Shown here: piece by piece, positions 1 to 6,036 of the stretch
Numbering within the stretch: the stretch's first letter is position 1
Layout: every line of letters begins with the position of its first letter
Translations under genes and position numbers: made by a program
Notes under the pieces: generated by a model
The model's database searches: none
Told to the model about the DNA's origin: nothing
The model's input: the letters and a program-made list of their open reading frames with translations, nothing else
NCBI GenBank assembly: GCA_025997655.1
Contig: BNUW01000084.1
Span: 1-11,137 of the forward strand
Direction: 5' to 3'
Source of the DNA: Spirochaetia bacterium
GTDB lineage: Bacteria > Spirochaetota > Spirochaetia > Treponematales > Breznakiellaceae
DNA: 11,137 nucleotides

Positions 1-63
1 TCACACACAAATTTCTTGGACATACGGTACCTCTCTCTACTTAGATTTTTCCCAGAACTTCAA
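1..63. repeat. left arm of a 63-bp perfect inverted repeat
   Basis: Bases 1-63 are the exact reverse complement of 1347-1409; the match stops at base 64 and may continue beyond the window on the left. The arm therefore holds, read on -, the last codons of rubrerythrin and the first codons of rubredoxin. It joins directly to AT-rich beta-barrel coding sequence at 64. This is best explained as a fold-back junction at the end of the sequence. A true inverted duplication of the rubredoxin locus is the alternative. Confidence 0.95.
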
Positions 64-670
64 GTATCCTTTTAATATTTATAAAAATTTATTATTATAC
101 CCAATAGTTGGAATAAATTATTCAGTATTTATGAATGGAAAAAATAAGGACCCCGGACTTAGTAAAGGAATTGATAGAAATGATTTGGATTCATCGAATG
201 ATAATGATAGATTTGCAATTAATTTAGGAGCGGGTGTAGATTATCATTTCACTAACGGTATATTCTTGCGGGGCATATGCTCATATTCATATTTATTTAA
301 TACAAAAAAGGAAAAGGATTTTATTGATCAATATGGTGAATATGGGCTGGGAACATATCGACATGGGCCAAAAATAACATTGGCCTTGGGCTATACATTT
401 GAAAAAAAACCGCGGGATACTATTAGAGAAAAGCAAACTACTTCTACACAAGTAGTTCCAAGTAAATATCATGTTGAATTGGATAATAAACGCAATGGGC
501 CTTTTACTGTTGAAGAATTAAAGGAAATGGCAAGTAAGGAAGAAATAACCAGAGAAACATTAGCGTGGAAAGAAGGAATGACGCAATGGGAAAAAGCTGG
601 TTCAATTGATGAATTATCGTCAATTTGGTCAGCGGTACCGCCGCCATTGCCGCCGCCGCTGCCACAGTAA
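2..670 (+). CDS. outer-membrane beta-barrel-like protein with C-terminal GYF_2-type domain (5' end missing)
   Basis: The frame is open from base 2 to the stop at 668-670, so the gene has no start here; the first in-frame ATG (131) is internal. From about base 64 to 400 the product shows alternating polar/hydrophobic strands with aromatic ends, e.g. LLLYPIVGINYSVF and RFAINLGAGVDYHF, ending in ITLALGYTF. This resembles small treponemal porin-like barrels. A polar linker leads to a GYF_2-type domain at about bases 467-622, with the hallmarks NGPF, ELKEMA and WKEGMTQW, and then a tail of SAVPPPLPPPLPQ. Codons 2-63 lie inside the inverted repeat copied from the rubrerythrin/rubredoxin junction, so those residues are probably not native. 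The gene is clearly more AT-rich than those downstream. A barrel joined to a GYF_2 domain is unusual. The fold assignment is by pattern only; the GYF_2 call is firmer. Confidence 0.7.
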   Translation, partial: HTQISWTYGTSLYLDFSQNFKYPFNIYKNLLLYPIVGINYSVFMNGKNKDPGLSKGIDRNDLDSSNDNDRFAINLGAGVDYHFTNGIFLRGICSYSYLFNTKKEKDFIDQYGEYGLGTYRHGPKITLALGYTFEKKPRDTIREKQTTSTQVVPSKYHVELDNKRNGPFTVEELKEMASKEEITRETLAWKEGMTQWEKAGSIDELSSIWSAVPPPLPPPLPQ

Positions 671-693
671 TACATGGTATAATTGCACCTGGC

Positions 694-712
694 ATACCGG
701 GCGGTATTTTTT
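694..712 (+). terminator. intrinsic terminator after the beta-barrel gene
   Basis: A stem ATACC/GGTAT with loop GGGC is followed by a run of six T, 24 bp after the stop codon. It separates the AT-rich gene from the rubrerythrin operon. Confidence 0.7.
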
Positions 713-734
713 GTAAAAAAATTATAAATTTCCC

Positions 735-772
735 TTGAAAATTGTATGAAAAAGGTGGATCATATAATTATA
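735..772 (+). promoter_or_regulatory. possible rubrerythrin promoter/operator region
   Basis: A TATAAT hexamer at 763-768 lies within a perfect 10-bp palindrome, TATAATTATA (763-772). A TTGAAA lies at 735-740, but the 22-bp spacing is too long for a standard promoter. Rubrerythrin genes are often under PerR-type peroxide control, and the AT-rich palindrome could be an operator. It does not match the PerR box consensus well, so this is tentative. Confidence 0.3.
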
Positions 773-781
773 TTTTCTTTT

Positions 782-788
782 AAGGAGG
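782..788 (+). promoter_or_regulatory. ribosome binding site that fixes the rubrerythrin start
   Basis: AAGGAGG stands 8 bp before the ATG at 797. The in-frame ATG at 746 has no such site and would add 17 residues not found in rubrerythrins, so 797 is the start. Confidence 0.9.
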
Positions 789-796
789 ACTATACA

Positions 797-1369
797 ATGC
801 CAAGCCTCAAGGGGACTAAAACCGAAAAAAACCTGCTTACCGCCTTTGCCGGGGAATCCCAGGCCAGGAACAAGTATACCTTCTGGGCCAGCGCCGCCAA
901 GAAGGATGGTTTTGTGCAGATTTCTAATTTCTTTACCGAAACCGCCGCCCAGGAGAAGGAGCACGCCGAACGGCTCTTCAAGTTCCTGGAGGGGGGAGAT
1001 GTGACCATCGAAGAGTCCTTCCCCGCGGGGCTTATCGGGAAAACCACCGATAACCTTGCCGCCGCTGCCGCCGGGGAAGATCACGAATGGAAGAAGATGT
1101 ACCCTGAATTTGCCAAGATTGCCAAGGCCGAGGGCTTCAACGCCATTGCCCTTATATTTACCAATATTGCCGTGGCGGAAAAGCAGCACGCCAAGCGTTT
1201 CCACAAGTTCAAGGAGAACATCGATGCCGATAGGGTCTTCAAAAAGGAAAAGAGCGTAACCTGGCGCTGCCTGAACTGCGGCTATATATATGAAGGAACT
1301 GAGGCGCCCAAGGCTTGTCCGGCCTGCGCCCACCCCCGGGATTATTTTGAAGTTCTGGGAAAAATCTAA
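797..1369 (+). CDS. rbr: rubrerythrin
   Basis: A 190-aa cytoplasmic non-haem iron protein that reduces hydrogen peroxide in anaerobes, taking electrons through rubredoxin. The N-terminal ferritin-like four-helix domain (about 1-145) carries the di-iron ligands in the expected places: Glu20, Glu53 and His56 (EKEH), Glu94, Glu97, Glu128 and His131 (EKQH). The C-terminal rubredoxin-like domain holds an Fe(SCys)4 site at Cys158, Cys161, Cys174 and Cys177. Length and spacing match classical Desulfovibrio-type rubrerythrin. The start follows a strong AAGGAGG site. The rubredoxin gene begins 17 bp after the stop, so the two are very likely co-transcribed and act together. The last seven codons and the stop lie in the inverted repeat also found at 1-63. 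Confidence 0.97.
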   Translation: MPSLKGTKTEKNLLTAFAGESQARNKYTFWASAAKKDGFVQISNFFTETAAQEKEHAERLFKFLEGGDVTIEESFPAGLIGKTTDNLAAAAAGEDHEWKKMYPEFAKIAKAEGFNAIALIFTNIAVAEKQHAKRFHKFKENIDADRVFKKEKSVTWRCLNCGYIYEGTEAPKACPACAHPRDYFEVLGKI

Positions 1370-1409
1370 GTAGAGAGAGGTACCGTATGTCCAAGAAATT
1401 TGTGTGTGA
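1347..1409. repeat. right arm of the 63-bp perfect inverted repeat
   Basis: Exact reverse complement of 1-63. Here the sequence is in its native setting: it spans the rubrerythrin 3' end, the 17-bp spacer and the first codons of rubredoxin, and both proteins read naturally through it. The copy at 1-63 is therefore the displaced one. Confidence 0.95.
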
Positions 1410-1551
1410 AACCTGTGGTTATGTCTATGACCCCGCCGAGGGCGACAAGTCCGGCGGCATCAAACCGGGAACCGAATTTGCGTCCCTCCCCGCCGACTGG
1501 GTTTGCCCCACCTGCGGTGTAGGAAAAGACGGCTTTTCCGCCCAGGTGTAA
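1387..1551 (+). CDS. rub: rubredoxin
   Basis: A 54-aa one-iron electron carrier. Two knuckles, CETCGY (Cys7, Cys10) and CPTCGV (Cys40, Cys43), form the Fe(SCys)4 centre. Conserved Tyr12, Pro16, Gly19, Pro35, Asp37 and Trp38 are present in the usual order, and the length is typical. A GAGAGG ribosome binding site precedes the ATG. It lies 17 bp after rubrerythrin and is the obvious electron donor for it in peroxide detoxification. The first eight codons fall in the inverted repeat that reappears at 1-63. Confidence 0.97.
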   Translation: MSKKFVCETCGYVYDPAEGDKSGGIKPGTEFASLPADWVCPTCGVGKDGFSAQV

Positions 1552-1575
1552 GGAACATCTGTTCCAGGAGTCCCC

Positions 1576-1866
1576 ATGCTCTCCAGAGAAGATTTTGTGT
1601 TTACCATCGGGTATGACGGCCCTGCAGCGGTGGTTGACGGTCAGGCCAAGCGGCGCAACGGTTCCCTTTCGACCCGTGAATTAGCCGAAAAGGGTCTTTT
1701 CCGCGCCGCCTATTCCTCGGCCATCTACGCCAAAAACCCGGCGGAAGTGGAAACCGTGCTGGAATTCTACAATAAAGCCGCCGGTACCTCCTACACCCCC
1801 GCATCCCCCCTGGACCGCCTCTTCGGCGTTATCCCCATAGAGGTAAAACGCGCCATAGTGCTGTAG
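1576..1866 (+). CDS. unrecognised 96-aa protein linked to rubrerythrin and rubredoxin
   Basis: I do not recognise this family. The ATG follows AGGAG by 5 bp and begins 24 bp after the rubredoxin stop, so the gene is probably the third member of the same operon. The product is soluble-looking, with no cysteines, signal peptide or membrane segment. It has a hydrophobic start (FVFTIGYDGPAAVVD) that reads like a beta-strand pair, a basic turn (AKRRNGS), then helical stretches and a hydrophobic C-terminus (GVIPIEVKRAIVL). Codon use matches its neighbours, which supports a real gene. The context suggests a role in the oxidative-stress response, but nothing in the sequence shows this. The last base of its TAG stop is the first base of the 18-bp arm of the following hairpin repeat. 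Confidence 0.8.
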   Translation: MLSREDFVFTIGYDGPAAVVDGQAKRRNGSLSTRELAEKGLFRAAYSSAIYAKNPAEVETVLEFYNKAAGTSYTPASPLDRLFGVIPIEVKRAIVL

Positions 1867-2046
1867 GCGGGGAAGCCATGCACTTGGCTTAGTCTCCGGA
1901 AGCACGCAAGAGGGCTTGGTAGTGGGGCCTGTCAGAGGGAAGAGACGGGGGCCCCTCCCCGTCTCTTCCCTCTGACACCCACAATACCCGTTACCGGCTG
2001 CGCGCTTCCTCATTTAGGTAGGTGCATGGCTTCCCCGCCCCTCTAC
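1863..2046. repeat. nested-hairpin repeat element, copy 1 (opposite orientation to copy 3)
   Basis: Three nested stems are visible. The outer arms GGCGGGGAAGCCATGCAC (1866-1883) and its exact complement (2022-2039) pair over 18 bp. The middle stem 1898-1908/1999-2009 has one mismatch. The inner arm GTCAGAGGGAAGAGACGGGG (1931-1950) pairs perfectly with 1957-1976 around a 6-base loop, and GTGGG/CCCAC (1922-1926/1978-1982) extends it past a bulge. Its reverse complement aligns with copy 3: 1957-1994 against 2503-2541 agrees at about 30 of 39 positions. The other half shares TAGTGGGG, CCTGTCAG and CGGG-GCCCCTCCC. No T-run follows, so it is not a standard terminator. It may be a MITE/REP-like element or a structured RNA. 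Confidence 0.8.
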
Positions 2047-2065
2047 GCATAATTATATTCCCCCC

Positions 2066-2160
2066 CACATCCCCCGCGCATTAAAGAAAAGGATATACCT
2101 CCGTAAAGGGTATGGGGGTGGCGGGCTCCCCGGTATCCCCTGCGCATTAGCTTTTCTTCA
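2066..2160. repeat. nested-hairpin repeat element, copy 2 (shortened)
   Basis: Bases 2072-2122 repeat at 2473-2524 with three substitutions and one inserted base, starting with CCCCGCGCATTA and running through GTAAAGGGTAT and GGGGGTGG. The copy folds with outer arms AAGAAAAG/CTTTTCTT (2084-2091/2151-2158), a middle stem GGATATACC/GGTATCC and a small GGGG/CCCC core. The long inner stem of the other copies is missing. A second TATCCCCTGCGCATTAG motif closes it at 2134-2150. It overlaps the 3' end of the minus-strand 28-aa gene and may serve as its terminator. Confidence 0.75.
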
Positions 2161-2233
2161 GGTTTTGGGCTATCATAATAATCGAAATTCCCAAAACGAG
2201 CAAAACTACGCCTTCGAGTATCTGAAAAACCAT
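2147..2233 (-). CDS. 28-aa small membrane protein, second of a pair
   Basis: Read on -, an ATG one base after the TGA of the 59-aa gene opens a 28-codon frame. A strong AGGAGG ribosome binding site lies within the end of the upstream gene. The product is almost entirely one membrane helix (about residues 3-22, with ILEGVVLLVLGISIIMIA at its core) followed by a short basic tail, QNLKKS. The tail would be cytoplasmic by the positive-inside rule. The TAA stop falls in a conserved GCGCATTA motif of the surrounding repeat. I recognise no named family. Candidates by size and shape are a holin- or toxin-like peptide or a small regulatory membrane protein; this is inference. The strong ribosome binding site and tight coupling are the main support. 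Confidence 0.6.
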   Translation of the reverse strand: MVFQILEGVVLLVLGISIIMIAQNLKKS

Positions 2234-2234
2234 A

Positions 2235-2414
2235 TCACCCTCCTGAAATCCACTTGATTATAGTATCGACTATATGGATCATGCCCAACACGCCTACCCC
2301 TGCCCCGGCAATAGTAAGCGCCTTCACAAATCTATTTTCCGGCTTCTTCATTGTTTCCAGTATGCCTTCAAGGGTCTTGTTGATTATGTCCAGTTTTTTT
2401 GCTATTTCTTCCAT
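2235..2414 (-). CDS. 59-aa small membrane protein, first of a pair
   Basis: On - the ATG at 2414-2412 follows an AAAGGG site by about 7 bases. The product begins with an amphipathic, charged helix (MEEIAKKLDIINKTLEGIL, about residues 1-27) and then has a glycine-rich membrane helix from about 29 to 55, within which lies LTIAGAGVGVLGMIHIV. This two-part plan, a short coiled helix then one membrane helix, resembles XhlA-type haemolysin/holin helper proteins, but no diagnostic motif proves that. It is translationally coupled to the 28-aa gene one base downstream. The pair stands between two hairpin repeat copies and runs opposite to the genes on both sides. No convincing promoter was found upstream; the leader runs into repeat copy 3. 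Confidence 0.65.
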   Translation of the reverse strand: MEEIAKKLDIINKTLEGILETMKKPENRFVKALTIAGAGVGVLGMIHIVDTIIKWISGG

Positions 2415-2472
2415 ATTTATACCCTTTTTTAAGGATAATCAAAATTAAGGAAGAAACAAGGCCCCCCTGTAT

Positions 2473-2620
2473 CCCCGCGCATTAAGGAAAAGGATATGCC
2501 TCTGTAAAGGGTATTGGGGGTGGCAGAGAGAAAGTACGGGAAGGACCCTCCGGGAGGGGCCCGTGCTTTCTCACTGACAGGACCCCCCACTAATTCTTCA
2601 GGCATATCCTTTTCCGGCGC
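2473..2620. repeat. nested-hairpin repeat element, copy 3
   Basis: Outer arms GGAAAAGGATATGCCT (2486-2501) and AGGCATATCCTTTTCC (2600-2615) are perfect 16-bp complements, flanked by GCGC on both sides. An inner stem at 2524-2540/2560-2576 has one mismatch and one G-T wobble. At its tip CCCTC/GAGGG pair. The left half is a near copy of copy 2, and the whole is homologous to copy 1 in reverse orientation. It separates the leader of the minus-strand small-protein pair from the yajC promoter, whose -35 box starts 8 bp after the outer arm. Confidence 0.8.
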
Positions 2621-2622
2621 TA

Positions 2623-2651
2623 TTGACTGTCCTCGCTTCCTATGCTATTTT
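2623..2651 (+). promoter_or_regulatory. sigma-70-type promoter of the yajC-secD-secF operon
   Basis: TTGACT (2623-2628) and TATTTT (2646-2651) are separated by 17 bp, close to consensus for the housekeeping sigma factor. Transcription would begin near 2658, giving a leader of about 27 bases with AAGGA at 2671-2675 before the yajC ATG. Confidence 0.65.
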
Positions 2652-2684
2652 AACAAAAGTTTTACTTATTAAGGATGTTATTAT

Positions 2685-3083
2685 ATGAATTCATTTGTTT
2701 TGCCGCTCCTTTTAGGCGCTCCCCAGGGGGCTGAGTCCGGGGGTACCGGGTCCATGATCAGTACCTTCATTCCCTTTATCCTGATCATTGGGATTTTCTA
2801 TTTCCTTATCATCCGGCCCCAGAACAAGAAGCAAAAGGAAACCCAGAAAATGCTGAGCGCCGTCAAAAAGGGTGATAAGGTTGTCACCATCGGCGGGGTT
2901 CACGGGGTTATCCAGAATGTTAAGGAGACATCCGTGGTGATCAAGGTGGACGAAAACACCAAGATCGAGTTTTCCCGCAGCGCTATTGCCTCCGTGGTTG
3001 ACGGCGGCGGTAAGGTTGAAAAGGTCGAAGATAAATCGGCCCAGGATGATTCGGTGAAACCGGCGGAAGAGTCCAAAAGCTAA
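2685..3083 (+). CDS. yajC: preprotein translocase accessory subunit YajC
   Basis: A 132-aa single-span inner-membrane protein that associates with SecDF at the SecYEG channel. A short N-terminal stretch leads to one membrane helix at about residues 25-43 (MISTFIPFILIIGIFYFLI). The family signature RPQNKKQKE follows at 44-52, then the small cytoplasmic domain with KKGDKVVTIGGVHGVI and a final acidic/lysine-rich tail. AAGGA precedes the ATG by 9 bases. It stands first in the operon, 17 bp ahead of secD, the usual bacterial order. Confidence 0.95.
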   Translation: MNSFVLPLLLGAPQGAESGGTGSMISTFIPFILIIGIFYFLIIRPQNKKQKETQKMLSAVKKGDKVVTIGGVHGVIQNVKETSVVIKVDENTKIEFSRSAIASVVDGGGKVEKVEDKSAQDDSVKPAEESKS

Positions 3084-3100
3084 GCAGTTGGAGCCCAGGC

Positions 3101-4843
3101 ATGAGTAAGCGTTATCGGTTTTTTATCGTCCTTTTGACGATCGGGGTGTGTTTTATCTTCTTATTTCCCACCATTCGTTGGTATTTTATGATACCCAAGG
3201 AATCTCAGGCCTTGGCCCTGGGGTCCCGGGAGCAGATTAAAATATACGCCTCGGAAACGGCCCAGGCAGATTTACAAATGCTGATGGACGCCGCCCGTTC
3301 CGGCGGGGAAGTGCCGGAAAAGCTGGCGTTTCTGACCGCCCTGGCCAAAAAAAATAGCGGAGATGCAAAAAACACCCTATGGGATGCCCGGGCGGTGCTT
3401 TCCAGCTTTGTCAGCCGTCAGGAAGCCCTGGATATCATAGAAACCCGGTATCGGGACAATATCTTTAAGCTAAAGGATTTACAGAAAAGCGCGGTTCAGT
3501 TGGGTCTGGACCTGTCCGGGGGCCTGAGTATTGTCCTCCAGGCCGATATGGACGCCCTTCGGGAACGCTTAGGCCGGGATTTGACCGATGCCGACCGTGA
3601 AGATGCGGTGAACCGGGCTCTGGAAGTGTTGAACAGCCGCATCGACCGCTTTGGCCTTACCGAACCGGTGATACGCCGCCAGGGGGCGGACCAGATCTAC
3701 GTGGAAATCCCCGGCACGGCGGACCCGGAGCGGATAAACTCCATCATCATGGGCAGGGGAAGCCTGAACTTCCATATCGTGGACCGGGAAGCGGCGGCGG
3801 AGTTTAACCAGTACTACGCGGCCCATCCCACCACCACCTTTGATCAGGCGGGAAACCTCATTGATCCTTCGGTTGTTCCCGAGGATGTGCTTATCCGGGG
3901 GACCTATTCCAAGGACCGCTACGGGCTGGACGAGCATAACCGGAACGCCTACGGCGCCCTGGATTATACGGCGATAAAGAAAGAAGTAGGCCTGGACGGT
4001 AACCATATCAAGAGCGCCATTGTGGAGCGGAACAACCTGGACGGTAAGCCCGAGGTTACTTTCCTCCTGGACGCCGAGGGGGGGGACTTGTTCTACCAGC
4101 TCACCTCCGCCAATGTGGGGAAGCCCCTGGCCATTGTGCTGGACGACCGGGTTAAATCCCAGGCTACTATCCAGACCGCCATCCGGGATCAGGTGCGCCT
4201 GACCGGGTTTGACCAGGACGAGGCCAATAACATAGCCATGACCCTCAGAACCGCGGCCCTGCCGGTGGAACTTGAGGTGGTTACCCAGCAGGCCATCGGG
4301 GCGAGTATGGGGGAGGACGCCATTCGTCAGGGGCTCTATGCGCTTCTCGGCGGCCTGGCGGTGGTCATGGTTTTCATGCTGGTCTTCTATAAAGGTTCCG
4401 GGGTGAACGCAGTGGTGGCCCAGGTCCTGAACATTTACCTTATGGGGAGCATCCTTTCGGCTTTTAACTTCACCCTGACCCTGCCCAGTATCGCCGGGTT
4501 CATCCTGACCATCGGTATGGCGGTGGATGCCAACGTTATCATCTTTGAACGGATGAAGGAGGAACTGCGGCTGGGTAAGTCCCGGAAAGCCGCTATTGAC
4601 ATGGGGTTCAACAAGGCTTTCTGGGCCATCATGGACTCCAACATCACCACCTTTATCGCCGCCCTGTTCCTTTCCCAGCTTGGATCCGGCCCCATCCAGG
4701 GCTTCGCGGTCAGCCTGGCCATCGGGGTATTCTCCTCGGTCTTTACCGCCCTCTTCGTGTCCCGGCTCATCTTTGACTTCGGTACCGACGTGATTGGCAG
4801 CAAGAAACTTTCGGTCACCTGGTCTACAAGGGGTGTCAAATAA
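3101..4843 (+). CDS. secD: protein translocase subunit SecD
   Basis: A 580-aa inner-membrane RND-type protein that with SecF uses the proton-motive force to pull preproteins across the membrane. One membrane helix (8-26) precedes the periplasmic region. The signature GLDLSGG lies at 135-141, the P1 motif around 168-204, and LRTAALPVEL (382-391) leads into five membrane helices (about 410-430, 436-456, 462-482, 508-528, 535-558). The conserved GMAVDANVIIFER (472-484) contains the Asp476 implicated in proton use. About 100 extra residues lie between the first helix and GLDLSGG, where enterobacterial SecD has few; such extensions occur in spirochaete-like SecD. The stop overlaps the secF start in TAATG, giving translational coupling. 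Confidence 0.96.
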   Translation: MSKRYRFFIVLLTIGVCFIFLFPTIRWYFMIPKESQALALGSREQIKIYASETAQADLQMLMDAARSGGEVPEKLAFLTALAKKNSGDAKNTLWDARAVLSSFVSRQEALDIIETRYRDNIFKLKDLQKSAVQLGLDLSGGLSIVLQADMDALRERLGRDLTDADREDAVNRALEVLNSRIDRFGLTEPVIRRQGADQIYVEIPGTADPERINSIIMGRGSLNFHIVDREAAAEFNQYYAAHPTTTFDQAGNLIDPSVVPEDVLIRGTYSKDRYGLDEHNRNAYGALDYTAIKKEVGLDGNHIKSAIVERNNLDGKPEVTFLLDAEGGDLFYQLTSANVGKPLAIVLDDRVKSQATIQTAIRDQVRLTGFDQDEANNIAMTLRTAALPVELEVVTQQAIGASMGEDAIRQGLYALLGGLAVVMVFMLVFYKGSGVNAVVAQVLNIYLMGSILSAFNFTLTLPSIAGFILTIGMAVDANVIIFERMKEELRLGKSRKAAIDMGFNKAFWAIMDSNITTFIAALFLSQLGSGPIQGFAVSLAIGVFSSVFTALFVSRLIFDFGTDVIGSKKLSVTWSTRGVK

Positions 4844-6036
4844 TGAAGACAATTCGTTTTTCCCGGATGTTTGTTCCAACGGCGATCCTCTCGATAGTAC
4901 TGATTGTGGCGGGGCTTATCTCCTATGCTATCAGAGGCTTTAACCTTGGGGTCGATTTTCAGGCCGGTCTTATCCAGGAAGTGCAGTTTGCCCCCACGGC
5001 CCTGAGCCTGACCTATGCCGGCCGGGGTAACGCCTCTGTTTCCATGAACCGGAACGCCCTCGACATCGTCATCTCCGGTTCCGCCGTGGAAGGGGTGACC
5101 CACAATTTCCCCTTTGCCGCTTATCAAACCATGGGTGGCCTCAGCGCCGCCCTGACCCAGGTGGACGGTCTGGGGGTGAGTACTTCCGCTCCGGCCGGCG
5201 CCGCTACAGCCCAACTGGTCCAGAGCGCCCAGGGGAATCCCGTGCTTGGCGCGGACCCCTACATCCTGCACTACCTCCCGAATAATCTGCCGGAGATTGC
5301 CATAGAGGATGTCCGGGCTGCCCTTTCCCCCCTGGGAACGGTTTCGGTCCAGGTCCTGGGCGGCAATGCCGAGCGGCGTTTCATGATCCGCATGGAGGAC
5401 AGCGAAATTGAAGGCAGCAAGGGTGTCCCTGCGGAGAAGATCATCAACACTCTGGAGGAAAGATTCGGGAAGGGCGGCGTGGCGGTAACCCGGTCGGACT
5501 ATGTCGGGTCCCGGTTCTCCAAGCAGCTTTCGGATCAGGCGGGCATCCTCATGGGCCTTACCCTGCTGCTCATCCTGATCTACGCCTCCATACGGTTTAA
5601 GCCCCAGTTTGCCATCGGCGCGGTTCTGGCTATCGCCCACGACGCCCTTATTATCGTGGCCTTTGTTACCTGGACCCGGATGGAATTCAACACCACCACT
5701 ATCGCAGCAATACTGACGATCCTGGGTTATTCCATCAACGATACTATCGTTATCTTCGACCGTATCAGGGAAAACAGGCGCATCTTCCCGGATGAGGAAT
5801 TTGTACTAACCCTGGACCGGTCCCTGACAGAAACCCTGAGCCGCACTATTATTACCACGGTGACAACTATGCTGGCGGTTTTGTCCCTCTTCATATTCAC
5901 CACCGGGTCCATGAAGGACTTTGCCCTTGCCCTGTTGGTCGGTATGATTTCCGGCGTCTATTCCACCATCTTTGTCGCCTCCGGGTTTGTTAACTTCTGG
6001 GATGTCCAGGCGAAGAAGCGGGCTCATAAGGCGTAA
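4843..6036 (+). CDS. secF: protein translocase subunit SecF
   Basis: A 397-aa partner of SecD. The first membrane helix is at about 11-30, followed by LGVDFQAG (35-42), the equivalent of the SecF GLDFTGG motif. The SecF-type membrane block has helices at about 233-250, 257-276, 283-303, 335-352 and 362-382. GYSINDTIVIFDRIRE (295-310) is the hallmark fourth-helix motif. It is some 70 residues longer than E. coli SecF because of an inserted periplasmic stretch at about 55-165, rich in Ala, Gly, Ser and Thr. The last residues (AKKRAHKA) are basic and cytoplasmic. Its ATG overlaps the secD stop, and its TAA overlaps the ispH ATG. Confidence 0.96.
   Translation: MKTIRFSRMFVPTAILSIVLIVAGLISYAIRGFNLGVDFQAGLIQEVQFAPTALSLTYAGRGNASVSMNRNALDIVISGSAVEGVTHNFPFAAYQTMGGLSAALTQVDGLGVSTSAPAGAATAQLVQSAQGNPVLGADPYILHYLPNNLPEIAIEDVRAALSPLGTVSVQVLGGNAERRFMIRMEDSEIEGSKGVPAEKIINTLEERFGKGGVAVTRSDYVGSRFSKQLSDQAGILMGLTLLLILIYASIRFKPQFAIGAVLAIAHDALIIVAFVTWTRMEFNTTTIAAILTILGYSINDTIVIFDRIRENRRIFPDEEFVLTLDRSLTETLSRTIITTVTTMLAVLSLFIFTTGSMKDFALALLVGMISGVYSTIFVASGFVNFWDVQAKKRAHKA

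Noticed and set aside
746..796. Longer rubrerythrin starting at ATG 746
   Set aside because: No ribosome binding site, and it would read through the AAGGAGG site of the start at 797.
1..1409. Phase-variable invertible promoter segment bounded by the 63-bp repeat
   Set aside because: Inversion would join the barrel gene to antisense rubrerythrin, no recombinase is seen nearby, and the similar fold-back at the right end favours an artefact.
2254..2448. 64-codon plus-strand frame
   Set aside because: Opposite the coupled 59-aa/28-aa minus-strand pair, which has better start signals and a sensible membrane topology.
2429..2605. 58-codon minus-strand frame through repeat copy 3
   Set aside because: It runs through the hairpin arms and its translation is Pro/Gly-rich with no helix or motif. 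It has only a poorly spaced AAGGA before the ATG. A repeat-derived frame is more likely than a gene.
3569..4879. 436-codon open frame on the minus strand across secD
   Set aside because: Antisense shadow of the GC-rich secD gene; its translation has no recognisable domain and is rich in Gly, Pro and His as expected for such shadows.
4435..5640. 401-codon open frame on the minus strand across secD/secF
   Set aside because: Antisense of two unmistakable sec genes; no start signal or domain.
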